From the NCBI RefSeq assembly GCF_019430885.1, contig NZ_JAHYBZ010000003.1, forward strand, positions 602,037-666,036: a stretch of DNA of 64,000 nucleotides, in the 5' to 3' direction. The translations under genes were made by a program, and so were the position numbers. The notes under the pieces are model-generated. The model searched no databases. It was not told the DNA's origin and was given only the letters and a program-made list of their open reading frames with translations. This document shows positions 39,521 through 47,347 of the stretch, one piece after another; the first letter of the stretch is position 1, and each line of letters starts with the position of its first letter. The stretch is from Roseomonas alba (GTDB lineage Bacteria; Pseudomonadota; Alphaproteobacteria; Acetobacterales; Acetobacteraceae).

Positions 39521-39918
39521 CAGGCCTCCTCGGGTCCAGCCAGGGCGATGCAGGCGAAGCCGACCTTCGCCTCGGTCGGCACGCCGAAGCGCGCCGTGTG
39601 GCGGGCGGGCAGGCCGTTCGGGAAGTGCTTCACATATTCGGCGTTGCAGGCGTCGTAGTCAGCGGGGTCGGTGATCAGCATCGTCACCTGGACGGCGCGG
39701 TCCAGGCTGCTGCCGGCCTCGCGCAGGATGGCATCGACCTTCGCCAGCGCATTGCGCGTCTGCTCGGCCGCGGTGGCGCCGCGATGGATGCCGTTCGCCG
39801 GATCGTGCGGGGCGGAATGCCCCGACACGAAGACCAGGCCGCCAGCGCGGGTGGCGCGGCTGAAGGGCCGCTTCTCGCCTGGCGCCGGCGGCTGGATGAT
39901 GACGAAGGGCGGGCTCAC
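39520..39918 (-). CDS. RidA family protein
   Basis: This 132-aa member of the RidA/YER057c/UK114 family probably acts as an enamine/imine deaminase or a related reactive-intermediate hydrolase. It has FSRATRAGGLVFVSGHSAP, EQTRNALAKVDAILREAGSS and VQVTMLITDPADY, then ARHTARFGVP. The last region carries the conserved Arg of the active site. The start is a GTG at 39918 that overlaps the GST stop (GTGA); no ATG fits. The longer frame to 40083 is antisense noise. The neighbouring GST and phosphatase genes are co-transcribed. Confidence 0.88.
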   Translation of the reverse strand: MSPPFVIIQPPAPGEKRPFSRATRAGGLVFVSGHSAPHDPANGIHRGATAAEQTRNALAKVDAILREAGSSLDRAVQVTMLITDPADYDACNAEYVKHFPNGLPARHTARFGVPTEAKVGFACIALAGPEEA

Positions 39919-40532
39919 GCCAAGCCTTCGGCCGCCAGCGTGCGCTGCACGGCCGGGCGGGCCTTCATGCGCGCATAGTGGGCGGCGACATTGGCCGGCA
40001 GTTCCTTGCCCAGCCGGCCGTTCCACCAGAAGCAGACATAGAACAGCGCGCTGTCGGCGAAGGAATAGGTGCCGACCAGCCATTCCTTGCCATCCAACGC
40101 CGCGTCGAGGATGCCGAGGCCCTTCTGGAAAATCTCCGCGCCGCGCGCCTTCACCGCCTCCGCGTCGCCCTCGGAGGGCGCGAAATTCGACGGGCGGAAC
40201 ATGCGGGAGAAGCCCTGCATGTGCAGCGTGGCAACGCAGTAATCGGCGAATTCCAGCGCCTTCGCCTGCGCATCCATCCCCGAGGGCATCAGATGCGCGG
40301 TGGGGAAGCGCGAGGCGAGCCAGAAGGCGATGGCAGGGTATTCCGTCAGGATGGAGCCGTCGTCACGCTCCAGCGTCGGCACCTTCGACTTCGGGTTCAC
40401 GCCGGTGAACTCCGGCTTGAACTGCGCGCCCTCACGCAGGTTCACCAGCACGGCCTCGTAGGGCGCGCCGATTTCCTCGAGCAGGACATGGATGCCGACC
40501 GAACAGGCGCCGGGCGAGTAGTAGAGCTTCAT
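39915..40532 (-). CDS. Glutathione S-transferase
   Basis: The 205-aa protein has an N-terminal thioredoxin-like domain (MKLYYSPGACSVGIHVLLEEIG, with the Ser/Cys active region at residues 6-11). SKVPTLERDDGSILTEYPAIAFWLA contains the cis-Pro and the glutathione-binding E(S/Y) pair. The C-terminal helical domain carries FADSALFYVCFWW. It is most like bacterial beta-class GSTs that start KLYYSPGACS. It is first in a GST-RidA-phosphatase operon. A role in detoxification is a family-level inference. Confidence 0.92.
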   Translation of the reverse strand: MKLYYSPGACSVGIHVLLEEIGAPYEAVLVNLREGAQFKPEFTGVNPKSKVPTLERDDGSILTEYPAIAFWLASRFPTAHLMPSGMDAQAKALEFADYCVATLHMQGFSRMFRPSNFAPSEGDAEAVKARGAEIFQKGLGILDAALDGKEWLVGTYSFADSALFYVCFWWNGRLGKELPANVAAHYARMKARPAVQRTLAAEGLA

Positions 40533-40651
40533 GCCGTGAGTCCTTCCGTGCGGCCGCCGGGGGCGGCAGGCGGCGGAGGATCGGGCGGGGCGGGCGACTT
40601 GGCAAGGAACCGGATGGGAAATTGCAGAGGGTCAAAGCCCCTCTTGTCGGC

Positions 40652-41257
40652 TCAGTCCTTGGCCTGCTGCGCAAGCCATACGGTCCGCCCGCCGCAGGAA
40701 GGATCCTCGACGGTGTGGTCCAGCACCGCGAAGCCGTTCGCCGCCAGCAGCGCCCGGTATTCCATCGCGTCCAGGCTCGCATGGAACAGCGTCTCCCCGG
40801 CATAGCTACCGAGCGCGATCCCGTGGGCGGGGCCGGAGGTGAACAGAAGCGGTGCCCCGGGCGCCACATGGGCAGCGAAGCGGGGGAACATGCCGCGCTG
40901 CGCGTCGTGGTTCAGATGGAAGAAGCTGTCCCAGGCGATCAGCCCATCGAAGCGACGGCCCAGATCCATCCGGCGCATGTCGCCCGCAATCCAGGTCCCG
41001 CCCGGATGGCGTTCCCGGCACAGGGCGAGCAGCGGCGGGGAGGAATCGAGGCCCGTCACGGCGAAACCGGTGCGCATCAGCGTGCCGGCAATGGGCTCGC
41101 CACCGCCGCAACCGATATCGAGCACGGTGCCGCCCGGTGGCAGCAACGCCGCAAAGCGATCGATCCAGGGGCCTTCGCCCGGCCGCGTGCCGCGATCCGC
41201 CGCCCAGGCCAACCCGTGGCGCCGATACAGGCCGATGACCGCCTCTGCCGGTTCCAC
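40652..41257 (-). CDS. Class I SAM-dependent methyltransferase
   Basis: The product is about 201 aa long. Motif I is GGTVLDIGCGGGEPIAGTL, with TGLDSSPPLLALCRERHPG for the acidic loop. DLGRRFDGLIAWDSFFHLNHD covers the post-I/motif II region. These are the marks of the Methyltransf_11/25 group; the substrate is unknown. The upstream part of the open frame is hairpin repeat R5 and is not coding. The likely start is one of two tandem GTG codons at 41260 and 41257, right after GGGGGA; 41257 gives the better spacing. It lies downstream of prs on the same strand. Confidence 0.8.
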   Translation of the reverse strand: MEPAEAVIGLYRRHGLAWAADRGTRPGEGPWIDRFAALLPPGGTVLDIGCGGGEPIAGTLMRTGFAVTGLDSSPPLLALCRERHPGGTWIAGDMRRMDLGRRFDGLIAWDSFFHLNHDAQRGMFPRFAAHVAPGAPLLFTSGPAHGIALGSYAGETLFHASLDAMEYRALLAANGFAVLDHTVEDPSCGGRTVWLAQQAKD

Positions 41258-41292
41258 CACGTTTCCCCCGGGCTCCACGGCCCAATGCTCCG

Positions 41293-41409
41293 CGCCGGGT
41301 ATCGGCTTCCAAAGGCCCTGTGGCCTAAGCGGGCTCCCATTCGCGTTGCTGCGCAACGTCGATGGGGCCCCCTGGCGGGGCGAGCCCGAGACGGGCAAGG
41401 CCCCTCTCG
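41293..41409. repeat. R5: degenerate hairpin unit with D palindrome, prs 3' side
   Basis: The order is a partly decayed B (CCAAAGGCC at 41309-41317, loop CTGT, right arm altered), then D (arms GGGCTCCCATTCGCGTTGC at 41331-41349 and about 41353-41370), then a decayed C (GGGC/GCCC core near 41393-41404). The sequence order B-D-C matches R4. It lies between the prs stop and the methyltransferase start, both leftward. It ends about 33 nt from the prs stop. Confidence 0.65.
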
Positions 41410-41441
41410 GTTCGGCAGCGCCGGAAGAAACCCCCTCCGCG

Positions 41442-42374
41442 TCAGTTGAACAGCGAGGAGACCGAGGATTCCTCGCTGATGCGCTTCATCGCCTCGGCGA
41501 GCAGCGGCGCGATGGTGAGCTGGCGGATGTTGCGCGACACGCGCACCGCCTCGGTTGCCTGGATGGAATCGGTGACCGTCATCATCTCGATCGGCGCCGC
41601 GCCGATGCGCGCGACCGCGCCGCCCGAGAAGACGCCATGCGTGACGTAGACGCCGGCCGACTTGGCACCGTTCTTCAGCAGCGCCTCGGCCGCATTGCAC
41701 AGCGTGCCGCCGGAATCGACGATGTCGTCCACCAGCAGGCAGTGGCGGCCTTCGACCTCACCGATCACGTTCATCACTTCCGACACGCCGGCGCGCGGGC
41801 GCCGCTTGTCGATGATGGCGAGATCGACGCCAAGCCGCGCCGCGATGGCCCGCGCGCGGACCACACCGCCCACGTCGGGGGAGACGATCATCAGCTCGCG
41901 CCCGTTGTAGCGTTCCTGGATGTCGCGGGCGAAGAGCGGCGCGGCAAACAAGTTGTCTACCGGAATGTCGAAGAAGCCCTGGATCTGCGCGGCATGCAGA
42001 TCCATCGTCAGCACGCGGTTGGCCCCGGCCGCCGCAATCAGGTTCGCCACCAGCTTGGCGCTGATCGGCGTGCGGGGGCCGGATTTCCGATCCTGTCGCG
42101 CATAGCCGAAATAAGGGATCACCGCCGTGATGCGCCGCGCCGAGGAGCGCTTCAGCGCATCGAGCGTGATCAGCAGTTCCATGAGGTTGTCGTTCGCCGG
42201 ATAGCTCGTGGACTGCACCACGAAGACGTCCTCGCCACGGATGTTCTCATGGATCTCGACGAACACTTCGAGATCCGCGAAGCGCCGGACCGAGGCGTTC
42301 GTCAGCGGAAGTCCACAGGCTGCTGCCACCGCCTCGGCGAGGGGGCGGTTGCTGTTGCAGGCGACGATCTTCAT
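41442..42374 (-). CDS. prs: Ribose-phosphate pyrophosphokinase (PRPP synthetase)
   Basis: This 310-aa enzyme makes PRPP from ribose-5-phosphate and ATP for nucleotide, histidine and tryptophan synthesis. [24 protein letters not shown] carries the flexible region, and [21 protein letters not shown] the ATP-binding and regulatory segment. The PRPP loop [13 protein letters not shown] is intact, as is the catalytic flexible loop [13 protein letters not shown]. The ATG at 42374 starts [17 protein letters not shown]. It is the only gene of its transcript apart from the methyltransferase behind R5. Confidence 0.97.
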   Translation of the reverse strand: MKIVACNSNRPLAEAVAAACGLPLTNASVRRFADLEVFVEIHENIRGEDVFVVQSTSYPANDNLMELLITLDALKRSSARRITAVIPYFGYARQDRKSGPRTPISAKLVANLIAAAGANRVLTMDLHAAQIQGFFDIPVDNLFAAPLFARDIQERYNGRELMIVSPDVGGVVRARAIAARLGVDLAIIDKRRPRAGVSEVMNVIGEVEGRHCLLVDDIVDSGGTLCNAAEALLKNGAKSAGVYVTHGVFSGGAVARIGAAPIEMMTVTDSIQATEAVRVSRNIRQLTIAPLLAEAMKRISEESSVSSLFN

Positions 42375-42516
42375 GGCCGGGGGGCTCCGGGCGCCGCGGG
42401 GCGTCAATTGGCGGGAGGAAGGCGCGCGGTAGGTAGCAACGTGACGGCCTTGTGTAAATCATGCGGCCGTGATTCCGCCGCAGAGCGAAGCCAGCTTTCC
42501 GCGTTGAGGAGACCGG

Positions 42517-42957
42517 ATGCACCGATTCCGAGCATTCGTCGCGTGTTGCGCAACCATCGCCCTGTTCGCGCCGGGACTGGCGCCGGCACAGACCGGGCGG
42601 CAATACGATTCGTCCGGGCGCAGCCTCGGGCGGATCGAAGGTCAGGCGACGCAGCGGCAATACGATGCCTCGGGCCGGTTGACCGGGCGGTCGGAAACGC
42701 GCGGCGACACCACGCGCCACTATGATTCGTCGGGCCGCGGCGTCGGACGAAGCGAACAGCGCGGCGACACGGTCCGGCACTATGATTCGTCGGGTCGTTC
42801 GGCGGGACGGACAGAATGGTCCGGCGACCGGGCTCGCCTCTACGATTCCTCAGGGCGCAGCACCGGCCGGATCGAGCGCAGCGGCGATTCCTGGCGCCGC
42901 TACGACGCCCAGGGGCGCCTGATCGGGCGTGGCACAGGGCCAGCACCCGACCGGTAG
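42517..42957 (+). CDS. Secreted 20-residue tandem-repeat protein (YDSSGR repeats)
   Basis: The 146-aa product has a signal peptide (residues about 1-25, ending LAPAQ) and then nothing but six tandem repeats starting at residues 28, 47, 67, 87, 107 and 127, the first one residue shorter. Each repeat follows R-x-YD(S/A)SGR-x-x-GR-x-E-x-x-GD. The pattern Y-D-x-x-G-R resembles the single YD/RHS-type strand unit, but no RHS core or toxin domain is attached. The repeats are about 60 bp at DNA level, so copy number may vary by slippage. A GAGGAG lies seven bases before the ATG. It is convergent with the phasin gene, whose stop is nine bases away. Function is unknown. Confidence 0.75.
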   Translation: MHRFRAFVACCATIALFAPGLAPAQTGRQYDSSGRSLGRIEGQATQRQYDASGRLTGRSETRGDTTRHYDSSGRGVGRSEQRGDTVRHYDSSGRSAGRTEWSGDRARLYDSSGRSTGRIERSGDSWRRYDAQGRLIGRGTGPAPDR

Positions 42958-42965
42958 GGGCAGTT

Positions 42966-43400
42966 TCAGCCGCCGGCCTTGGCCATCAGGCCCTTCACCT
43001 CGTCCATCGCTTCGGCGAAGCGCTTGTTCAGGACCGAGAGCGCCTCGCTGTTCGACTTCTGGATCAGGTCGGCGATCTCCTGAAGATTGGCCACCGCCTT
43101 CTCATAGGTCGCCTTGGCGAGCTCGGCCTGCTTGGTGGCCTTGTCCTGCGGGGCATCCGCCGTGGCGAAGGCCTTCATCGCCTCGGTCATCTCGGCGACG
43201 GAACTCTGCATGATCTCCATGTGCCGCCGCGCCACGGCCTGGGCGCCTTCCAGCGCAACACGATTGGCGGTGGACAGTGCCTCGATGTTCTTGCGCTGCG
43301 CCGCCGCGAGCGCCTCCATGTCCGGCATCGCCGGCATGCGGAACTCACCGAGAACCTTCATCATGTCGAAGTCTGGCTTGAATCCGAAACGGTCTGACAT
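42966..43400 (-). CDS. Phasin family protein (PHB granule-associated)
   Basis: The 144-aa amphipathic helical protein coats polyhydroxybutyrate granules or binds other surfaces. The phasin_2 signature is present: RKNIEALSTANRVALEGAQAVARRHMEIMQ, followed by heptad-like helices to EALSVLNKRFAEAMDEVKGL. It has no signal peptide or membrane helix. Its presence suggests the organism stores PHB, and the thiolase near 61 kb fits the same metabolism. It is a single gene facing the repeat-protein gene. Confidence 0.9.
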   Translation of the reverse strand: MSDRFGFKPDFDMMKVLGEFRMPAMPDMEALAAAQRKNIEALSTANRVALEGAQAVARRHMEIMQSSVAEMTEAMKAFATADAPQDKATKQAELAKATYEKAVANLQEIADLIQKSNSEALSVLNKRFAEAMDEVKGLMAKAGG

Positions 43401-43694
43401 TGCCTGCTCCCGCGTTGCGCACGCACCCTAGACCCAATTCCGTGGCGCCGCATCATGAACAGCATGCGACGCGTCGCAGTGATTGACTGCCATCCTCAAT
43501 ATCCAACGGCGTTCGTCGGAGATGACCATTGGTGGGTGCCGCACCAGGACTGGATGGGCGATTGTAGGAGCGCAACCTTTTGCCAAACCCCAAGCTGAAA
43601 CGTTGCGCCGCGCGCACCGCTCGGCGTCACGCTGCGCCAAGTCGATGTCTGCAAGAGCCGTCCTGATGGCTGGCGTCATGCCGCCGGCGGAAAT
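43401..43694. other. Gene-free stretch before R6
   Basis: About 290 bp precede the R6 repeat upstream of the phasin start. The composition is less GC-rich than the surroundings. The only open frame (43483-43743, rightward) has no ribosome-binding site, no recognisable motif and runs into repeat R6, so I do not call it. This stretch should contain the phasin promoter, but I see no convincing -35/-10 pair. Confidence 0.4.
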
Positions 43695-43972
43695 CGGAGG
43701 GGCTCCGCCTCTCCGTACCACCCCGCCATCGGGCACCCATTGACGTTGCCTTGCAACGTCAATGGGTGCCCCTGGATGCTGAGCATCCTGGACCGCAATC
43801 CACTGGCACCAGGCACGACAGGCATGCCGTGCCCGCGAAGCGCGCTTCGTGCGCAGGCGCGGGTTTCCGCGCCCGTTCTGACAGCGATCCCCAGCGTCAG
43901 GAGGAGGTTTGCATAGACCTCCAGACGTTTGCCGGAGTGAGGTCCGGAGAAGGGCACAGCCCCTCCCCCTCG
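43695..43972. repeat. R6: long hairpin element with perfect D palindrome
   Basis: A left C-type hairpin (CGGAGGGG/CCTCTCCG region, 43695-43715) is followed by D at 43731-43771. D is a perfect palindrome of 19-base arms (GGGCACCCATTGACGTTGC and its complement) around CTT. A spacer follows whose core (43820-43880, with GCATGCC and GCGCAGGCGCGGGTTT) resembles part of R10. A degenerate B and a C hairpin (GAAGGGC/GCCCCTCC) end near 43968. The right end is 21 nt from the stop codon of the leftward TetR gene. Confidence 0.75.
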
Positions 43973-43992
43973 CGGCCTCGCCAAGTGGAACG

Positions 43993-44595
43993 TCAGGCGT
44001 CCTCGGGCGCCATCGGTGCCGCGGCCTGCGGCAGCAGGCGCAGGCTGCGCCCCACCTGCCCCGCGCGATCGAGCAGCCGATCCAACGCGGCCATGGTGTG
44101 GCCGAGATCCTCGCTGTCATCCTCGACCCAGGCGCGCACCGTGCCGATCCACACGCCGACCAGGCCGAGCGCCATCACGCGCTGGCGCCGCACATCCGTC
44201 TCGATCTCCGCGGCATCCAGCATCCAGCGCATCGACAGCGCGAGTTGCGGCATCAGAAGCGCGGCCAGACCAGGATCGGACCGCATGTCCTTCAGCAAAC
44301 GCAGGATGCCGGCACGATGCGGCTGCATGGTGTCGAACCGGCGCATCAGCACATCGAACAGCCGGTCGCGCTCCGCCCCGCCCTGGCCCGGGATGGTGCC
44401 GGCCAGCACGGTGCGGTCCACCACCTTCCCATGCAGCAACAGCAGGTCGAAGCGCGTGGGGAAACGGTCGCGCAGCGCGGCCATCGGCAGGCCAGCTTCC
44501 GCGGCCAGCCGGCCCATGGTCAGGCCGGCCCAGCCATGGTTCGCGACCACGCGCCACAGCGCGGCGATCAGGGCGTCGTCGTCGGTCTCGCTCAT
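43993..44595 (-). CDS. TetR-family transcriptional regulator
   Basis: The 200-aa regulator has an N-terminal helix-turn-helix (AALWRVVANHGWAGLTMGRLAAEAGLPMAALRDRFPTRF) near residues 10-50 and a helical ligand domain. The C-terminal part (MRWMLDAAEIETDVRRQRVMALGLVGVWIGTVRAW) is like the group of alphaproteobacterial TetR proteins that align with COQ9-type domains. No divergent partner gene shares its promoter, so the target is unclear. It ends 21 nt from hairpin element R6, and proC lies upstream on the same strand 25 bp away. Confidence 0.85.
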   Translation of the reverse strand: MSETDDDALIAALWRVVANHGWAGLTMGRLAAEAGLPMAALRDRFPTRFDLLLLHGKVVDRTVLAGTIPGQGGAERDRLFDVLMRRFDTMQPHRAGILRLLKDMRSDPGLAALLMPQLALSMRWMLDAAEIETDVRRQRVMALGLVGVWIGTVRAWVEDDSEDLGHTMAALDRLLDRAGQVGRSLRLLPQAAAPMAPEDA

Positions 44596-44620
44596 GGCGC
44601 CACCATAGGCGGCGGAGGGG

Positions 44621-45433
44621 TCAGCCCGCCAGTTCGCGTGCGCGATCCGTCGCGGCCTTGATTGCCTTCGACATCAGCTCTGGCCAGGCATCGGGTTCCA
44701 TCAGCACGGCAAGAGCCCGTTCGGTCGTGCCCTTCGGGCTGGTGACCGCCTTGCGCAGATCGGCCGCATCCTGCGTGCTGGCGGCGAGCAGCGCACCCGA
44801 ACCGGCAACCGTCGCGCGGGCCATCTGCCGCGCGAGGGCCGGCGGCAGACCCTGCTCGATCGCGGCCTGTTCCATGACCTCGGCGAGCAGGAAGACATAG
44901 GCCGGGCCGCCGCCGGACACGGCGGTGACCGGATTGATCTGATCTTCCTCCGCGACCCAGGCGACCTCGCCCACTGCCTGCAGCAGTGCATCGGCGAGGG
45001 TCTTCTGCGCCTCGGTCACGCCGGGCGCCGGATAGGCGGCGGTGAAGCCCTGGCGCACCGCGGCCGGGGTGTTGGGCATGGCGCGCACCACGGCCGCCTG
45101 GTCCCCGAGCGCCGCACGCATCGAGGCGACCGAGCGCCCGGCCATGATGGACACGAACAGCGTGTCCCCAGTGGCGAAACGGGCATAGGCCGGCAGGGTG
45201 GCCGGTGCCTCCTGCGGCTTGATCGCGAAGACCACCGCACCGGGGCGGAAATCGGCCGGGATGGACGCGGCATCGGGCACGATGGTGGCGCGCCCGGCGA
45301 AGGCCGCGGCGGCCTGGGCGAAAGGCTCCACCACTACGGCGCGGGACAGCCCGCGCTCGAGCCAGCCGGACAGCATCGCGCCGCCCATCTTGCCGCAGCC
45401 GATGAGGAGGAGGTCGGGAAGGGTCTCGGTCAT
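44621..45433 (-). CDS. proC: Pyrroline-5-carboxylate reductase
   Basis: The 270-aa enzyme performs the last step of proline synthesis. The NADPH-binding Rossmann loop is LLIGCGKMGGAMLSGW at residues 9-24. MAGRSVASMRAAL and VRAMPNTPAAVRQG are conserved, and the C-terminal dimer domain has VSGGGPAYVFLLAEVMEQAA and LRKAVTSPKGTTERAL, a highly diagnostic block. The ATG at 45433 (MTETLPDLL) is preferred to the one three codons upstream. A TetR gene follows on the same strand, and an MFS gene lies upstream. Confidence 0.96.
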   Translation of the reverse strand: MTETLPDLLLIGCGKMGGAMLSGWLERGLSRAVVVEPFAQAAAAFAGRATIVPDAASIPADFRPGAVVFAIKPQEAPATLPAYARFATGDTLFVSIMAGRSVASMRAALGDQAAVVRAMPNTPAAVRQGFTAAYPAPGVTEAQKTLADALLQAVGEVAWVAEEDQINPVTAVSGGGPAYVFLLAEVMEQAAIEQGLPPALARQMARATVAGSGALLAASTQDAADLRKAVTSPKGTTERALAVLMEPDAWPELMSKAIKAATDRARELAG

Positions 45434-45466
45434 GACGCGCACCGTAGGAGCGTCAGGGCAGGAGGG

Positions 45467-46945
45467 CTACACCCGCCGCAGCGGCACCCGCCATGCGAAG
45501 AATGCCCCCAGCCCCATCAGCAGGGCGACGGTCACGAACAACATGCGGAAGGCTTCGACCAGATCGGCCCGCAGCACCGCGGCGGCCTCCGGCCCCATCG
45601 CGGCGACGAAGCCCGGGCCCTCGGCCACCAGGCGCTGAAAGGCCGGGGTGGTGGCAGGGCCGGTCAGCGTCAGTGCCGCGAAGACCACCGCGGCGACCAG
45701 CGCCGTGCCCGTCGCCGCGCCGATGTTGCGGGAAAAGGCGATCCCGGCCGAGACGGCCCCCAGCCTCTCCCGCCCCGCGGCCATTTGGGCGGTCACCTGC
45801 ACCGCGGGGAAGGAGCAACCCGAGCAGAAGGACGTCACCATGAGCAGCGGCGCGAAGACAACCAGCGGCAGGACGGGTGCGAAAATGGCGAGCCCCGCCC
45901 AAACCACGCTGCCGAGCGGCAGGAAGATGGACGGCCAAAGGATCGCATGCCCGGTCCGCGCGGCCATGCGCCCGGTGAAGAAGGCCCCCGTGACCCCGCC
46001 CGCGGACATCGCCAGCAGCATCAGCCCCGAGGGCCCCGGTTCCAGCCCTCGCACCGTCTGGAGCCAGACCGGCAGGAAGGAGATCATGCCCACCTGCGCC
46101 CCGACGACGGCCGCGGACATGGCATAGCAGCGCCAGATCGACGGCTCGCTGAACACCGACAACGGCAGCAGCGGATCAAGCGCCGCGCGTTCCGCCCGCA
46201 GCAGCAACGTCCCCGCCCCCAGCGCCAGCGCCGCCAGCCCGCCGGCGAGCGGCAACAGCGCCGGATCGAGCCGCCGCGCGCGGTCGAGCCCGATCAGCGC
46301 CGCCGCGACCATCACGACGAACAGGGCGAGCCCCGTCCAGTCGAAGCGGAGCCGGATCCCGAGACGCGCTGGCTGCACATAGGGCAGGCGCCGCGCCAAT
46401 GCCGCGCAGGCCAGCGCGATCGGCAGCAACAGCAGGAAGACCGATCGCCAGCCGAAGGCCTGGGTCATGTAGCCGCCCGCCACCGGCCCGAAGGCCGAGG
46501 CGAAGGCATAGGACCCCGCGATCCGCGCCTGGTATCGCCCGCGGTCGCGCGGCGGCAGCGCCTCCCCGATCAGCGCCTGGGCCAGGGTGAGCAGCGCCCC
46601 GCCCCCAAAGCCCTGCACGATGCGCGCGACGACCAGGGCCGGCAGGGTCGGCGCCAGGACACAGCCGAGGCAGCCGGTGAAGAAGACGGCCAGCGCTCCG
46701 AACAGCACCCGGCGCCGGCCGAAACAGTCACCGAGCTGGCCGAAGACCGGCGCGGCACAGGTAGCGGCGACGAGATAGGCGACCAGGATCCAGGAGGTGC
46801 GCTCGATGCCGCCCATCTCGGCCGCGATGGCCGGCAGCGCGGTGGCGACGATGGTCTGGTCGACGGCAGCGAGGAAAATGACAAGGGAGACGCCAGGGAA
46901 GGCGCGGAGGAAAGCGTCGCGGAGGGCAGTTTCCTCGGTGGTCAC
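45467..46945 (-). CDS. MFS multidrug efflux transporter (DHA2/EmrB family)
   Basis: The 492-aa inner-membrane protein has about 14 helices. It contains the DHA2 marks VDQTIVATALPAIAAEMG in the first helix pair, QLGDCFGRRRVLFGALAVF for motif A, and GPVAGGYMTQAFGWRSVFL for motif C. The start is a GTG at 46945, eight bases downstream (in the transcript) of the outer hairpin of R7; the frame extended to 47275 is translation of that repeat. Substrate is unknown; EmrB-type pumps usually need an EmrA adaptor, which is not seen here. Confidence 0.9.
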   Translation of the reverse strand: MTTEETALRDAFLRAFPGVSLVIFLAAVDQTIVATALPAIAAEMGGIERTSWILVAYLVAATCAAPVFGQLGDCFGRRRVLFGALAVFFTGCLGCVLAPTLPALVVARIVQGFGGGALLTLAQALIGEALPPRDRGRYQARIAGSYAFASAFGPVAGGYMTQAFGWRSVFLLLLPIALACAALARRLPYVQPARLGIRLRFDWTGLALFVVMVAAALIGLDRARRLDPALLPLAGGLAALALGAGTLLLRAERAALDPLLPLSVFSEPSIWRCYAMSAAVVGAQVGMISFLPVWLQTVRGLEPGPSGLMLLAMSAGGVTGAFFTGRMAARTGHAILWPSIFLPLGSVVWAGLAIFAPVLPLVVFAPLLMVTSFCSGCSFPAVQVTAQMAAGRERLGAVSAGIAFSRNIGAATGTALVAAVVFAALTLTGPATTPAFQRLVAEGPGFVAAMGPEAAAVLRADLVEAFRMLFVTVALLMGLGAFFAWRVPLRRV

Positions 46946-46952
46946 GGGTTGA

Positions 46953-47331
46953 CCGGAGAGGGGCTTTGCCCCTCTCCGGACCTCACCCCACCAAAGGCCA
47001 CAGGGCCTTTGGAAACCGATACTTGGTGCCTGGCGTCGTTGGTCGGATGAACGCCGGGGCGTGTGCTGGCGCCCCAAGCGCGCGGGGACTGGCCACCATG
47101 TCGTCCGTGCCCATCTCCGGCCGCCGGCCACCCAGCATGTGCGCCGTTCATGCGCAGGAAGGCATCCAATTCGCTTCCGCCGGCGCGGCCCGGCCCATCG
47201 ACCCAGCGTCGCGCGCCAAGGGCGCGTTCCGGGGGAATGCTGTGCCCGTCTGCAGGGCGGAAAGGAGGTTTCCAAAGGCCTTTCGACCCTTGGCGGGTGG
47301 AGGTGCGGAGGAGGGCAAAGCCCTCCTCCGC
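46953..47331. repeat. R7: longest hairpin element, perfect 12-bp outer stems
   Basis: The left C has arms CCGGAGAGGGGC and GCCCCTCTCCGG around TTT (46953-46979), 12 bp without mismatch. B follows at 46991-47012 (CCAAAGGCC, ACAG loop). The right unit has a B variant (47272-47294) and C with arms GCGGAGGAGGGC/GCCCTCCTCCGC around AAA (47305-47331). The right stem differs from the left at several pairs, all compensated. The right end is 16 nt from the stop codon of accA. The 260-bp centre has no open reading frame I can support. Confidence 0.85.
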
Positions 47332-47347
47332 GGCCCCGGGCGCCACC

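Noticed and set aside
43483..43743. An 86-codon rightward frame before R6.
   Set aside because: No ribosome-binding site, no motif and it reads into the repeat element.
46946..47275. N-terminal extension of the MFS frame.
   Set aside because: It translates repeat R7; the MFS similarity starts at the GTG at 46945.
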